Shown here: piece by piece, positions 1 through 5,617 of the stretch | How the letters are laid out: every line of letters begins with the position of its first letter | Numbering within the stretch: position 1 is the first letter of the stretch | From: Hungatella sp. UBA7603 | GTDB lineage: Bacteria; Bacillota; Clostridia; Lachnospirales; Lachnospiraceae | DNA: 24,144 bases | Assembly: GCA_002478865.1 (NCBI GenBank) | Contig: DLJZ01000001.1 | Location: 22,347 to 46,490, forward strand | Direction: 5' to 3' | Position numbers and translations under genes: made by a program | The notes under the pieces: generated by a model | Told to the model about the DNA's origin: nothing | What the model saw: the letters and a program-made list of their open reading frames with translations, nothing else | Database searches by the model: none

Positions 1-1
1 A

Positions 2-508
2 AGAAGTCCAGAGAAACCATCCTGCGTAATGCCAGCAAGATGCCCGGAAAAACCATCCTGTGTAATGCCAGCAAGATGTCCGGAAAAACCATCCTGTGTA
101 ATGCCAGCAAGATGCCCAGAAAAACCATCCTGCGTAATGCCAGCAAGATGCCCAGAAAAACCATCGTGTGTAATGCCAGCAAGATGCCCGGAAAAACCAT
201 CGTGTGTAATGCCAGCAAAATGTCCAGAGAAACCAACTTGCGTGATGCCCGCAAAATGCCAAGAGCCTTCTTTCACGTCTCCGGCTATGTGTCCTTGCTG
301 GTCCCCAGCCCCAAATGTATGCCCGAACAACTGGGTTCCGACTCCTGCTGTTGAAGCAGCTGCCGAATGCATTGACAAATTTCCCATTGGAATGGCCTAT
401 GTGCCATGGCAGACCTGGCAACAGGTATATTCCGTTGATACGGCATTAGGTATGGGTACCATTTTCCCGGATTTATATAAACCATTTACGATGGGAGGGT
501 GCCGATAA
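2..508 (+). CDS. cotJA: Spore coat protein CotJA with N-terminal tandem repeats (5' partial)
   Basis: The reading frame is open from the window edge, so the true start lies upstream; the ATG at 29 is only a repeat methionine. From 29 to 244 there are six 12-residue units, MPARCPEKPSCV or a close variant, preceded by part of another. A Cys/Pro/Trp-rich linker follows, then a CotJA-type C-terminal domain (about nt 358-505) with AYVPWQTW, a GTIFPDLYKPF stretch and a GGCR end. CotJA belongs to the CotJABC set of spore coat or coat-interior proteins. Ordinary CotJA proteins are about 80 residues, so the repeat extension is unusual. The TAA stop (506-508) shares its last base with the cotJB ATG. 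The domain call is confident; the function of the repeats is unknown, although their cysteines suggest cross-linking. Confidence 0.85.
   Translation, partial: RSPEKPSCVMPARCPEKPSCVMPARCPEKPSCVMPARCPEKPSCVMPARCPEKPSCVMPARCPEKPSCVMPAKCPEKPTCVMPAKCQEPSFTSPAMCPCWSPAPNVCPNNWVPTPAVEAAAECIDKFPIGMAYVPWQTWQQVYSVDTALGMGTIFPDLYKPFTMGGCR
29..244 (+). repeat. Six 36-bp tandem coding repeats in cotJA
   Basis: Units start at 29, 65, 101, 137, 173 and 209, and a partial unit fills 2-28. The first five encode the identical peptide MPARCPEKPSCV and differ only at synonymous bases (for example CCC/CCG/CCA and TGC/TGT). The sixth carries Arg to Lys and Ser to Thr changes. A seventh, diverging unit starts at 245 and soon loses the pattern. 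The gradient from identical to diverged units at the 3' edge is what tandem duplication by slippage or recombination would give. Confidence 0.95.
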
Positions 509-771
509 TGAACTGTATGTCTGATTGTGATATGTTATTAAAACAGGTTTTCCTGACTAGTTTTGCAGTGGATGACGTTGTTCTATACCTGGATACTCAC
601 CCATTAGATAAAGATGCCTTAAATTATTATTACTATGTGGCAGATTTAAGAAAAAAAGCAGTTGAGGCGTACCAAGAGCAGTGCGGCCCTCTGATGAATG
701 ATAGTGTCATGGATGAAAATTGCTGGACCTGGTTACAGGATCCGTGGCCATGGGAAGGAGTGTGCGGCTAA
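508..771 (+). CDS. cotJB: Spore coat protein CotJB
   Basis: This encodes 87 residues. The ATG at 508 was chosen over an in-frame GTG at 499 because GGGAGGGT at 493-500 is correctly spaced for it and because it overlaps the cotJA stop as TAATG, the usual sign of translational coupling. Family features are the helical FAVDDVVLYLDTHPLDKDAL segment, the GPL motif, and the C-terminal Trp-rich stretch WTWLQDPWPWEG typical of CotJB. CotJB acts with CotJA and CotJC in spore coat assembly in the mother cell. The gene ends in another TAATG overlap, with cotJC. No catalytic residues are expected or seen. Confidence 0.92.
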   Translation: MNCMSDCDMLLKQVFLTSFAVDDVVLYLDTHPLDKDALNYYYYVADLRKKAVEAYQEQCGPLMNDSVMDENCWTWLQDPWPWEGVCG

Positions 772-1379
772 TGTGGAGATATGAAAAAAGATTACAGTAT
801 CCGGTAAATATTACCACTCCCAATCCCAAGATTGCTACGTTTATTATGAGTCAGTACGGTGGGCCTGATGGAGAAATGGGTGCTTCGATGCGTTATCTAT
901 CCCAACGTTATGCAATGCCGTATAAAGAGTGTAAAGGACTTTTGACGGACATTGGGACGGAAGAATTGGCACATCTGGAAATTGTAGCAACCATTGTTCA
1001 CCAGTTGACCAGAAATCTTACTCCGGAACAAGTAGTGGAATCCGGCTTTGGACCGTATTATATTGACCACACAACAGGTATTTGGCCCCAGGCGGCAGGG
1101 GGCGTTCCATTCAATGCCTGCGAATTCCAGTCAAAAGGCGATCCCATCACCGATTTAGTAGAAGATATGGCAGCTGAGCAGAAAGCACGCAGTACTTATG
1201 ATAACATCCTGCGTGTAATTACAGATCCTGATATATGTGACCCTATTCGCTTTTTAAGAGAAAGAGAAATTGTCCATTTCCAGAGATTTGGAGAAGCACT
1301 GCGTATCACCCAGGATAATTTAGACAGTAAGAACTTCTATGCATTTAATCCAAGCTTTGATATTAGAAAACCATGCTAA
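771..1379 (+). CDS. cotJC: Spore coat protein CotJC, manganese-catalase family
   Basis: This encodes 202 residues, the normal CotJC length, from the ATG at 771 that overlaps the cotJB TAA; GGGAAGGAG at 752-760 is the ribosome site. The fold is a ferritin-like four-helix bundle of the Mn-catalase family. Likely metal ligands are all present: Glu35 (in DGEMGASMRYL), Glu65 and His68 (EELAH), Glu136 (DMAAEQKA), and Glu166 and His169 (EIVHF). It may therefore be a di-manganese catalase protecting the spore, although CotJC is usually described simply as a coat component. It is the last gene of the cotJABC operon and is followed by a strong terminator. A 59-bp decayed relative of codons 29-48 lies at 3329-3387. 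Confidence 0.93.
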   Translation: MWRYEKRLQYPVNITTPNPKIATFIMSQYGGPDGEMGASMRYLSQRYAMPYKECKGLLTDIGTEELAHLEIVATIVHQLTRNLTPEQVVESGFGPYYIDHTTGIWPQAAGGVPFNACEFQSKGDPITDLVEDMAAEQKARSTYDNILRVITDPDICDPIRFLREREIVHFQRFGEALRITQDNLDSKNFYAFNPSFDIRKPC

Positions 1380-1387
1380 AATGATCG

Positions 1388-1422
1388 GGCTGCAGCGTAA
1401 TTATATGCTGCAGCCATTTTTT
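1388..1422 (+). terminator. Rho-independent terminator of the cotJABC operon
   Basis: A perfect 9-bp stem, GGCTGCAGC (1388-1396) with GCTGCAGCC (1407-1415), has a 10-nt loop and is followed by A and six T (1417-1422). It begins nine bases after the cotJC stop. Confidence 0.95.
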
Positions 1423-1518
1423 GTCAAATAATATCAGTTCTTTCTGTTTGCTGCATGGAAAAATCGGAAATAAGTACAATTCATGTTACATACATGTTAT
1501 CAGAAAGGGAAGGGGATT

Positions 1519-1670
1519 ATGATTAAAATGTCAGTGATTGAAAATTACATAGATTAGATGGAAAGATAATTCTTATAAATGAGCTACCACAGAAGAGGAG
1601 AGAAGAGATTGTAAATACTCTTCATAATAGAATCGTGGAATCCGTCGGATATCAAAAGGTAATAAAATAG
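1519..1670 (+). pseudogene. Frameshifted small ORF, possibly from a recombinase-type mobile element
   Basis: ATG at 1519 follows GGGAAGGGG and reads MIKMSVIENYID before a TAG at 1555. Moving back one base at about 1554 gives an open continuation, LDGKIILINELPQKRREEIV and onward through RIVESVGYQKVIK, to a TAG at 1668-1670. Joined, this is a coherent hydrophilic protein of about 50 residues. The shape (short beta-like start, an 'INELP' segment, then a helix ending in xGYxxV) recalls small proteins often encoded just before serine recombinases in Firmicutes mobile elements; that link is from memory and weak. A one-base loss explains the break, but a sequencing error cannot be excluded. Confidence 0.4.
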
Positions 1671-1915
1671 AAGAGGATAGAACGGAGGAAGCCGGCAGAA
1701 TGAGGGGCATCCCGCCGGCTGAGTATGAAAAAGTTACCAAAAAGGTGTTTGCCTTTTATACATATTAATATACAGGATAAATGTGATTATAGTTTGTAGG
1801 AAGTGTGAAGAGTTTGTGAGGTAATCTGCTTCATGCATGTAACCATTGCTTCCAGGGATAAAATAGAGAAATAGGGTGAAAATGTTAAAGAGAGAAATAT
1901 TGATAAAGCGTAGTT
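1671..1915. other. Intergenic stretch with a stem-loop and a possible recombinase-gene remnant
   Basis: AGCCGGC (1690-1696) pairs with GCCGGCT (1714-1720) around an inner GGGGCATCCC. A short frame from ATG 1700 to TAA 1768 reads MRGIPPAEYEKVTKKVFAFY and then TY; 'KKVFAFY' faintly resembles the KKVAAYxRVS start of serine recombinases. No complete gene can be supported. The frame open on the minus strand across 1787-1972 shows no ribosome site or recognisable domain. Confidence 0.3.
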
Positions 1916-1930
1916 ATGAGGAGGACGATT

Positions 1931-2281
1931 GTGAAAAGGACAGTGGTATTTGACTTTGACGGAGTCATTCATAGTTATATGACACCCTTTAAGAGTGCTA
2001 AAATCATTCCGGACGAGCCAGTGAATGGCATCAAAGAAGCAATTGATGAGATCAGAAAAGCGGGTTATGAAGTGGTGGTTGTGTCCTCCAGGGCATCAAG
2101 CGAAGCAGGCAAAAAAGCAATTGATGCGTATTTGAATCATTACGAAATTAGAGTAGATGACATTACATTCGAGAAGGTGCCTGCCATCTGCTATATTGAT
2201 GACAGGGCAATTTGTTTTGAGGGGGATCCATCTTCCTTGCTCCGTCAGATTCGATCATTCAAACCTTGGCATAAAAAGTAA
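1931..2281 (+). CDS. Small HAD-superfamily hydrolase
   Basis: The start is set at GTG 1931 (116 residues), because GAGGAGG at 1918-1924 sits six bases before it; the in-frame ATG at 1916 overlaps this ribosome site and would leave none upstream. HAD motif I is FDFDGVIHSY (nucleophile Asp and acid/base Asp near residues 9 and 11), motif II the Ser in VVSSRAS, and the acidic motif IV is YIDDRA. There is no inserted cap domain, so the enzyme is a minimal capless (C0-type) phosphatase, comparable in size to small HAD proteins of phages and Clostridia. The substrate cannot be told. It is a single gene with a terminator shared with the convergent gene that follows. Confidence 0.82.
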   Translation: MKRTVVFDFDGVIHSYMTPFKSAKIIPDEPVNGIKEAIDEIRKAGYEVVVVSSRASSEAGKKAIDAYLNHYEIRVDDITFEKVPAICYIDDRAICFEGDPSSLLRQIRSFKPWHKK

Positions 2282-2287
2282 TAAAAA

Positions 2288-2318
2288 GCCCTGGAAAATA
2301 ATTTGACCAGGGCATTTT
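2288..2318. terminator. Bidirectional terminator between convergent genes
   Basis: GCCCTGG (2288-2294) pairs with CCAGGGC (2307-2313) around a 12-nt AT-rich loop. TTTT follows on the plus strand (2315-2318), and the run of A at 2283-2287 gives CTTTTT on the minus strand, so it can serve both the HAD gene and the minus-strand gene ending at 2320. Confidence 0.85.
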
Positions 2319-2319
2319 G

Positions 2320-2991
2320 TTACCTATTAGAATTAGAATTTAAAGTACAGTCCTGAAATGGAAAGAAAAATTCTGGCATCCCAGTTGAGTATGGAGCAAT
2401 GTCATACTGCTGGTAATAGATAACAATGCCATCAGGCTTAACATAAAAACCTTCGATGTTAAAATTTCCTTGTACAAGAGAAGGGTAGTCATCAAAATAG
2501 GTAGAAGGATCTTTTTGAAGTCGCTCTGTTATCTGCCTGTTAATATCCGCAAGAATGGATTCCATAAATTGTGGATCATTAGGAAAATAATCAGCAAGGC
2601 TCAGTCGTTTGCCTGTCTGGAAGTCCCAGGTTTCAGAGGTACGTTCCGTGTTTCCGTGTGCACCACCCAGATAGGTATATTGATCTGTATAAAGACTTAC
2701 CACGCAGTCATTGTTATATGTGATTTGATAGATGGAAAGAAATTCATAGCTATTAAAGGGATAATCGTTCTCTTTTTGATACTTTGCCTGTTCCACGGCT
2801 TCTTTGTATAAGGCGGAACGGGTGTATATTTCATTTTGCTTTGCCTGATATTTGTAAAAATTATTAATTCGCCAGGCCGTGGTGGGGCCGCAAGTTGTTG
2901 TAAAATATGGATAGTGAATTGTATAGGTAAGAACAGGGATATCCTGATAATAAAGGGTATCTGTAAGTGTCTTATTGGTGATGGTCTGCAT
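2320..2991 (-). CDS. DUF3298/RsiV-like domain protein
   Basis: This encodes 223 residues. The central and C-terminal parts match the DUF4163/DUF3298 arrangement seen in RsiV and PdaC-type proteins: a beta-rich segment about residues 20-110, then YTYLGGAHGNT, TWDFQTGKRLSLADYF and a helix with NRQITERL, ending with FYVKPDGIVIYYQQYDIAPYSTG. No signal peptide or membrane helix is present, unlike RsiV and PdaC, which are exported, so a cytoplasmic location or loss of the N-terminal anchor is likely. GAGGA precedes the ATG by a rather short gap. The function is unknown; RsiV-type domains can bind lysozyme or peptidoglycan ligands, but nothing here shows that. No sigma-factor gene lies nearby. Confidence 0.75.
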   Translation of the reverse strand: MQTITNKTLTDTLYYQDIPVLTYTIHYPYFTTTCGPTTAWRINNFYKYQAKQNEIYTRSALYKEAVEQAKYQKENDYPFNSYEFLSIYQITYNNDCVVSLYTDQYTYLGGAHGNTERTSETWDFQTGKRLSLADYFPNDPQFMESILADINRQITERLQKDPSTYFDDYPSLVQGNFNIEGFYVKPDGIVIYYQQYDIAPYSTGMPEFFFPFQDCTLNSNSNR

Positions 2992-3105
2992 AAAATCCTC
3001 ACAAAGGAATTGTTTCTACAATATATGGATCAGTTAAAATGATTATGAGCTTTTGTTTCACATATTTTCCCGCCATCAGGGTAGACTATTTTTGAGGTGA
3101 TAATC

Positions 3106-3264
3106 ATGAGAAAAAATGAAGAAGAGGCTAAAGCATCAGATAATGCCGAAAAAACAGATAACAGACCGGAAACTTTTCAAGACCACTGGAAAACTGGAAA
3201 GTTCCTGGGCCCGAATACCCTAAGGTATGAAGAAAATCGCAAGGAATATGAAAATGAGGAATAA
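3106..3264 (+). CDS. Small hydrophilic protein (52 aa), unknown function
   Basis: ATG 3106 is preceded by TGAGGTG at 3093-3099 with good spacing. The 52-residue product begins MRKNEEEAKASDNAEKTDNR, contains DHWKTGKFLGPNTLRYEEN, and ends in KEYENEE. It is strongly charged, lacks cysteine and any hydrophobic segment, and is probably disordered apart from the central FLGPNTLRY motif. Its stop codon overlaps the outer stem of a long hairpin. The ribosome site, the terminator and the compact composition argue for a real gene; I do not recognise the family. A small spore-core or stress protein is possible but not shown. Confidence 0.6.
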   Translation: MRKNEEEAKASDNAEKTDNRPETFQDHWKTGKFLGPNTLRYEENRKEYENEE

Positions 3265-3311
3265 GAAGATGCAGGAGGAAGTTTGATAAAAGCTTCCTCC
3301 AGTATCTTCTT
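3263..3311 (+). terminator. Long two-part hairpin after the 52-aa gene
   Basis: The inner stem GGAGGAAG (3274-3281) pairs with CTTCCTCC (3293-3300). The outer stem AAGAAGAT (3263-3270) pairs with ATCTTCTT (3304-3311), and the two are separated by three mismatched bases on each side. The T-rich run after the inner stem is imperfect, so termination is likely but not certain. Confidence 0.65.
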
Positions 3312-3328
3312 ATTATCTGTTTTTAACT

Positions 3329-3387
3329 ATGGTGGGACTGATGGAGAGATAAGTGCTTTTATGCGGTTATCTTTCCCAATGTTTTGC
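3329..3387 (+). pseudogene. Decayed fragment of a cotJC / Mn-catalase gene
   Basis: Aligned by eye with cotJC nt 856-913, this stretch is identical in 48 of 59 columns, with 10 mismatches and one extra G at about 3365-3366. It reads YGGTDGEISAFMR and, after dropping the extra base, YLSQCFA, matching YGGPDGEMGASMRYLSQRYA of CotJC, including the metal-ligand Glu. Beyond 3390 the similarity fades and no full frame remains. It is most simply a leftover of a second, lost cotJC-like gene. The 89-codon frame that happens to span it (3283-3552) has no ribosome site and does not follow the homology past the frameshift. Confidence 0.6.
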
Positions 3388-3517
3388 CAGGGTTTCGCCT
3401 TCTTCATTAAATTTCGATTCTCGGTTCATTCTGGATTTACGAAGATATATGTAAAAGATTCCTGTAGGTCAAGTATCATCTCCTTGTATAGTTTACTTAA
3501 ATTTGGGTATATAAATA

Positions 3518-3563
3518 CGTCCTGTTGTCAGGACGCATTAGAACTGATATAATCAGTTCTAAT
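3518..3563. repeat. Two adjacent perfect stem-loops
   Basis: CGTCCTG (3518-3524) pairs with CAGGACG (3529-3535) around TTGT. One base later ATTAGAACTGA (3537-3547) pairs with TCAGTTCTAAT (3553-3563) around TATAA. Neither is followed by a clear T-run on either strand, so they do not look like ordinary terminators. They lie between the cotJC remnant and the convergent gene ending at 3656. Confidence 0.7.
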
Positions 3564-3655
3564 GATTGTATCTTTTCGGTTTGTCTGGTAAGAGAAATAC
3601 TGTATTTTTGAACCATTTGGTGTTGGTAGCAACGAGCGGATTTTTCTATTTTTAT

Positions 3656-4291
3656 TTAGTCGAAATAGTCAACATTATATGTAACTTCCACAGAGCCAAA
3701 TGTATCATTTATGACCCTTATATCCTGAACATTAAATATTGCTATTGTATTAGATACTGATGTGGCTTTATAGTATCGGTTTTCATTTTCAATAGTTGCA
3801 TCTTTGGATATTTCTACTCCGAATAAGCTAGGAATTTCCTTTTTATTTTTAAAAAAGAACAAATCTCCCTCATGATTCCAGGCATTGTCTGAATATATTG
3901 TTAATTTAATTACAGTGTTATCCGCTACTATGAATTCATAATGATTTGAATTCTTTTCATAACTGTAAGTCTCTACCTCAAAATCGCCCTTAGAAGTTTT
4001 ATTTGTCCAGCTCTCTTTTGAAGCGGGCTCTCCCAGTTTACTAATTAATTCTTCGGAAGAAATATGGCTGTATTGATTCACATCTTCTATGAAAGATACA
4101 GTTACTTCTTTTTTATTGAGTAATGCGATTACATAACAAATAAAGATAAATACTACGACTATTTTTAACATAAACCACCCACCTGCCTGCAATCTCCGAA
4201 AAGCTCTTTCGATATTTGCGCCACATTTAGGGCATTCTACACAATCGCTACTGATTTTTTGTTTACACTCAGGACATCTGATTAAAGCCAT
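3656..4291 (-). CDS. Zinc-ribbon single-pass membrane protein
   Basis: The start is set at ATG 4291 (211 residues), because AGAGGG at 4299-4304 is 7 bases from it but only one base from the in-frame ATG at 4297. Residues 6-26 form a zinc ribbon, with RCPECKQK and then CPKCGANI. A transmembrane helix follows (about residues 40-60, MLKIVVVFIFICYVIALL), and then an extracytoplasmic domain rich in charged and aromatic residues that I do not recognise. The layout of cytoplasmic zinc ribbon, helix and outside domain is common in Clostridia small membrane proteins of unknown role. A palindrome at 4320-4340 lies just upstream and may be its operator. Confidence 0.72.
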   Translation of the reverse strand: MALIRCPECKQKISSDCVECPKCGANIERAFRRLQAGGWFMLKIVVVFIFICYVIALLNKKEVTVSFIEDVNQYSHISSEELISKLGEPASKESWTNKTSKGDFEVETYSYEKNSNHYEFIVADNTVIKLTIYSDNAWNHEGDLFFFKNKKEIPSLFGVEISKDATIENENRYYKATSVSNTIAIFNVQDIRVINDTFGSVEVTYNVDYFD

Positions 4292-4319
4292 ACTCATTCC
4301 CTCTTTCTTTTGTATTTAT

Positions 4320-4340
4320 AAAATAGACATGGTCTATTTT
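4320..4340. promoter_or_regulatory. Perfect palindrome upstream of the zinc-ribbon gene
   Basis: AAAATAGAC (4320-4328), ATG, GTCTATTTT (4332-4340) is a perfect 9+9 inverted repeat with a 3-bp centre, 29 bp before the start codon of the minus-strand gene. The size and symmetry fit a dimeric repressor operator, but the protein that would bind is not identified. Confidence 0.5.
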
Positions 4341-4361
4341 AATCTTAATATAAATAGTTCT

Positions 4362-4550
4362 TCAAGCTATTCCGTGATTACACCGGAGTAATCCATAGGC
4401 ACATTTTTCAAGCTCTTCGGGGGTGTCCGGTAATCCAGTAAATAAAGGATTACGTTTAGGCTGCGGAAAAAATTTATTCTTAAAATGATCGAATACAGCC
4501 TTTCTTAACTCCGGATCTAATTCAAATTTAAAATGACAAAAAGAGTTGCC
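4362..4550 (-). pseudogene. Beheaded ORF, C-terminal fragment of an unknown protein
   Basis: The minus frame reads FKFELDPELRKAVFDHFKNK, then FFPQPKRNPLFTGLPDTPEE and LEKCAYGLLRCNHGIA to a TGA at 4362-4364. The composition looks like a genuine protein, but the frame is closed by a stop at 4551-4553 inside the upstream gene's terminator, and no start codon with a ribosome site exists between. It is therefore probably the 3' end of a gene whose front was lost. I do not recognise the family. A leaderless or non-ATG short protein is a less likely alternative. Confidence 0.45.
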
Positions 4551-4575
4551 TCAGAAAATCTTAGAGGCAACTCTT
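4538..4575 (-). terminator. Terminator of the DUF4352 lipoprotein gene
   Basis: Read on the minus strand, AAGAGTTGCCTC (4575-4564) pairs perfectly with GAGGCAACTCTT (4552-4541) around an 11-nt loop and runs into TTTTT (4542-4538). It starts 28 bp after the stop of the gene at 4603. Confidence 0.92.
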
Positions 4576-4602
4576 AAAAATATAACAATGACTGTGATCT
4601 AC

Positions 4603-5196
4603 TTATCTTATTGAAAAGTTGAGTTTTTCATTACCATTTGAAAACTCCAAAATGATGGCATCTGTTGCAGATGCTACACTATCTGGAATTTCAAAAGCAA
4701 TATCCCCTTCTTTTGAGGACAATGGATTAATAGTAGAATCAAGTAAGGATTTGCTATAACCTAACAAATTGGTTTTTGAGAATTCATAGCCATCGCCGTA
4801 GACTACCTTGGTATTTGTATCATTTCCCATAGAGAAAGATGGCAGGAATGAATTGGCCTGTTTTCCTTCATTGGATACTGACATGGTAACTAGCAGATAT
4901 TTGTTCCCGGCATCGGGAGTAAACTTGCCATATCCATCTGGAATGTTTTCAACAATCTGCATACTATTTACAGTAATATTCCAATCGCCCATTTTAGTAG
5001 CTTGCCCCATAGGTATTGTCTGAGAGGCAGCTTCTGTCTCTGGTACTGTAGTGGTTTCTTCTACAGTAGTAGTTTCAGTAGCAGTAGTAGTTTCTGCTGC
5101 TGTGCTTTCTGTATTTGGTGCGGAAGCTTTGCTGCTACATGCAGAAGCACTGATTGCCACTGCAAATAACACTGGTACAAGTAATTTCTTTTTCAT
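4603..5196 (-). CDS. DUF4352 lipoprotein
   Basis: The start is set at ATG 5196 (197 residues): AGAGGAAAAG lies just before it, and the product then begins with a classic lipoprotein signal, MKKKLLVPVLFAVAISASAC, with the lipidated Cys at 20. A longer frame to 5271 would bury the signal. Residues about 25-66 are a Thr/Glu-rich low-complexity linker (repeats of ETTT and VEETTT), followed by a DUF4352-type immunoglobulin-like domain: MGDWNITVNSMQIV, then NKYLLVTMSVSNEGKQ and the C-terminal IILEFSNGNEKLNF. Such proteins are anchored on the outer face of the membrane and their function is generally unknown. It is a single gene with its own terminator. Confidence 0.85.
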   Translation of the reverse strand: MKKKLLVPVLFAVAISASACSSKASAPNTESTAAETTTATETTTVEETTTVPETEAASQTIPMGQATKMGDWNITVNSMQIVENIPDGYGKFTPDAGNKYLLVTMSVSNEGKQANSFLPSFSMGNDTNTKVVYGDGYEFSKTNLLGYSKSLLDSTINPLSSKEGDIAFEIPDSVASATDAIILEFSNGNEKLNFSIR

Positions 5197-5555
5197 ACTT
5201 TTCCTCTTTTCATTTGCTCTATATTTATTAAAAAGCCCATGGCTAATTAATCTAATGATCTTAATTTCCAATCATCTAGTGATTATAGTAAATATCATCT
5301 TTCTAAGGGATGGAATAATTGTTATGCTTTATATAAAACGTCATATTCATAATTAACACAGTATGGAAAATATTACCATATTTCTCATAAAAAAGCAATG
5401 AATTGCTCGATTTTTGTCAATAAAGCCAGAAATAGATAAACAATTTTCCCAGTATCAACATGAACATAGAGAAAAAAATCTGCATAATTTATCTCCTCAG
5501 TCATAACTTATTCCCCAATAATACCGTTTTTTCAACAAATATTTCCCTTATTCGA
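5197..5555. other. AT-rich intergenic region
   Basis: It separates the divergent lipoprotein gene and the FtsA-like gene. A small GCAAT/ATTGC hairpin (5395-5406) followed by TCGATTTTT is present, but no frame with a ribosome site was found, and no convincing promoter for the minus-strand gene. Confidence 0.4.
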
Positions 5556-5584
5556 TTGACGGAGCCAATTTATACTAGTAAAAT
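5556..5584 (+). promoter_or_regulatory. Sigma-A promoter of the FtsA-like gene
   Basis: TTGACG (5556-5561), a 17-bp spacer, and TAAAAT (5579-5584) lie 33 bp before the start codon at 5618. The ribosome site AGAGGTGG follows at 5600-5607. Confidence 0.7.
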
Positions 5585-5617
5585 AAAAACAAATATACAA
5601 GAGGTGGGGCATTATTT

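Noticed and set aside
1..244. CRISPR array at the window start
   Set aside because: Units are 36 bp directly abutting with no unique spacers, and they encode a regular peptide.
40..354. Second long plus-strand frame through the window-start repeats
   Set aside because: A 36-bp repeat keeps every frame open if one unit is open. Only the other frame continues into the CotJA domain, and base changes are synonymous in that one.
3283..3552. 89-codon plus-strand frame
   Set aside because: No ribosome site; it starts inside a hairpin loop, and the cotJC homology it contains leaves this frame at the extra G.
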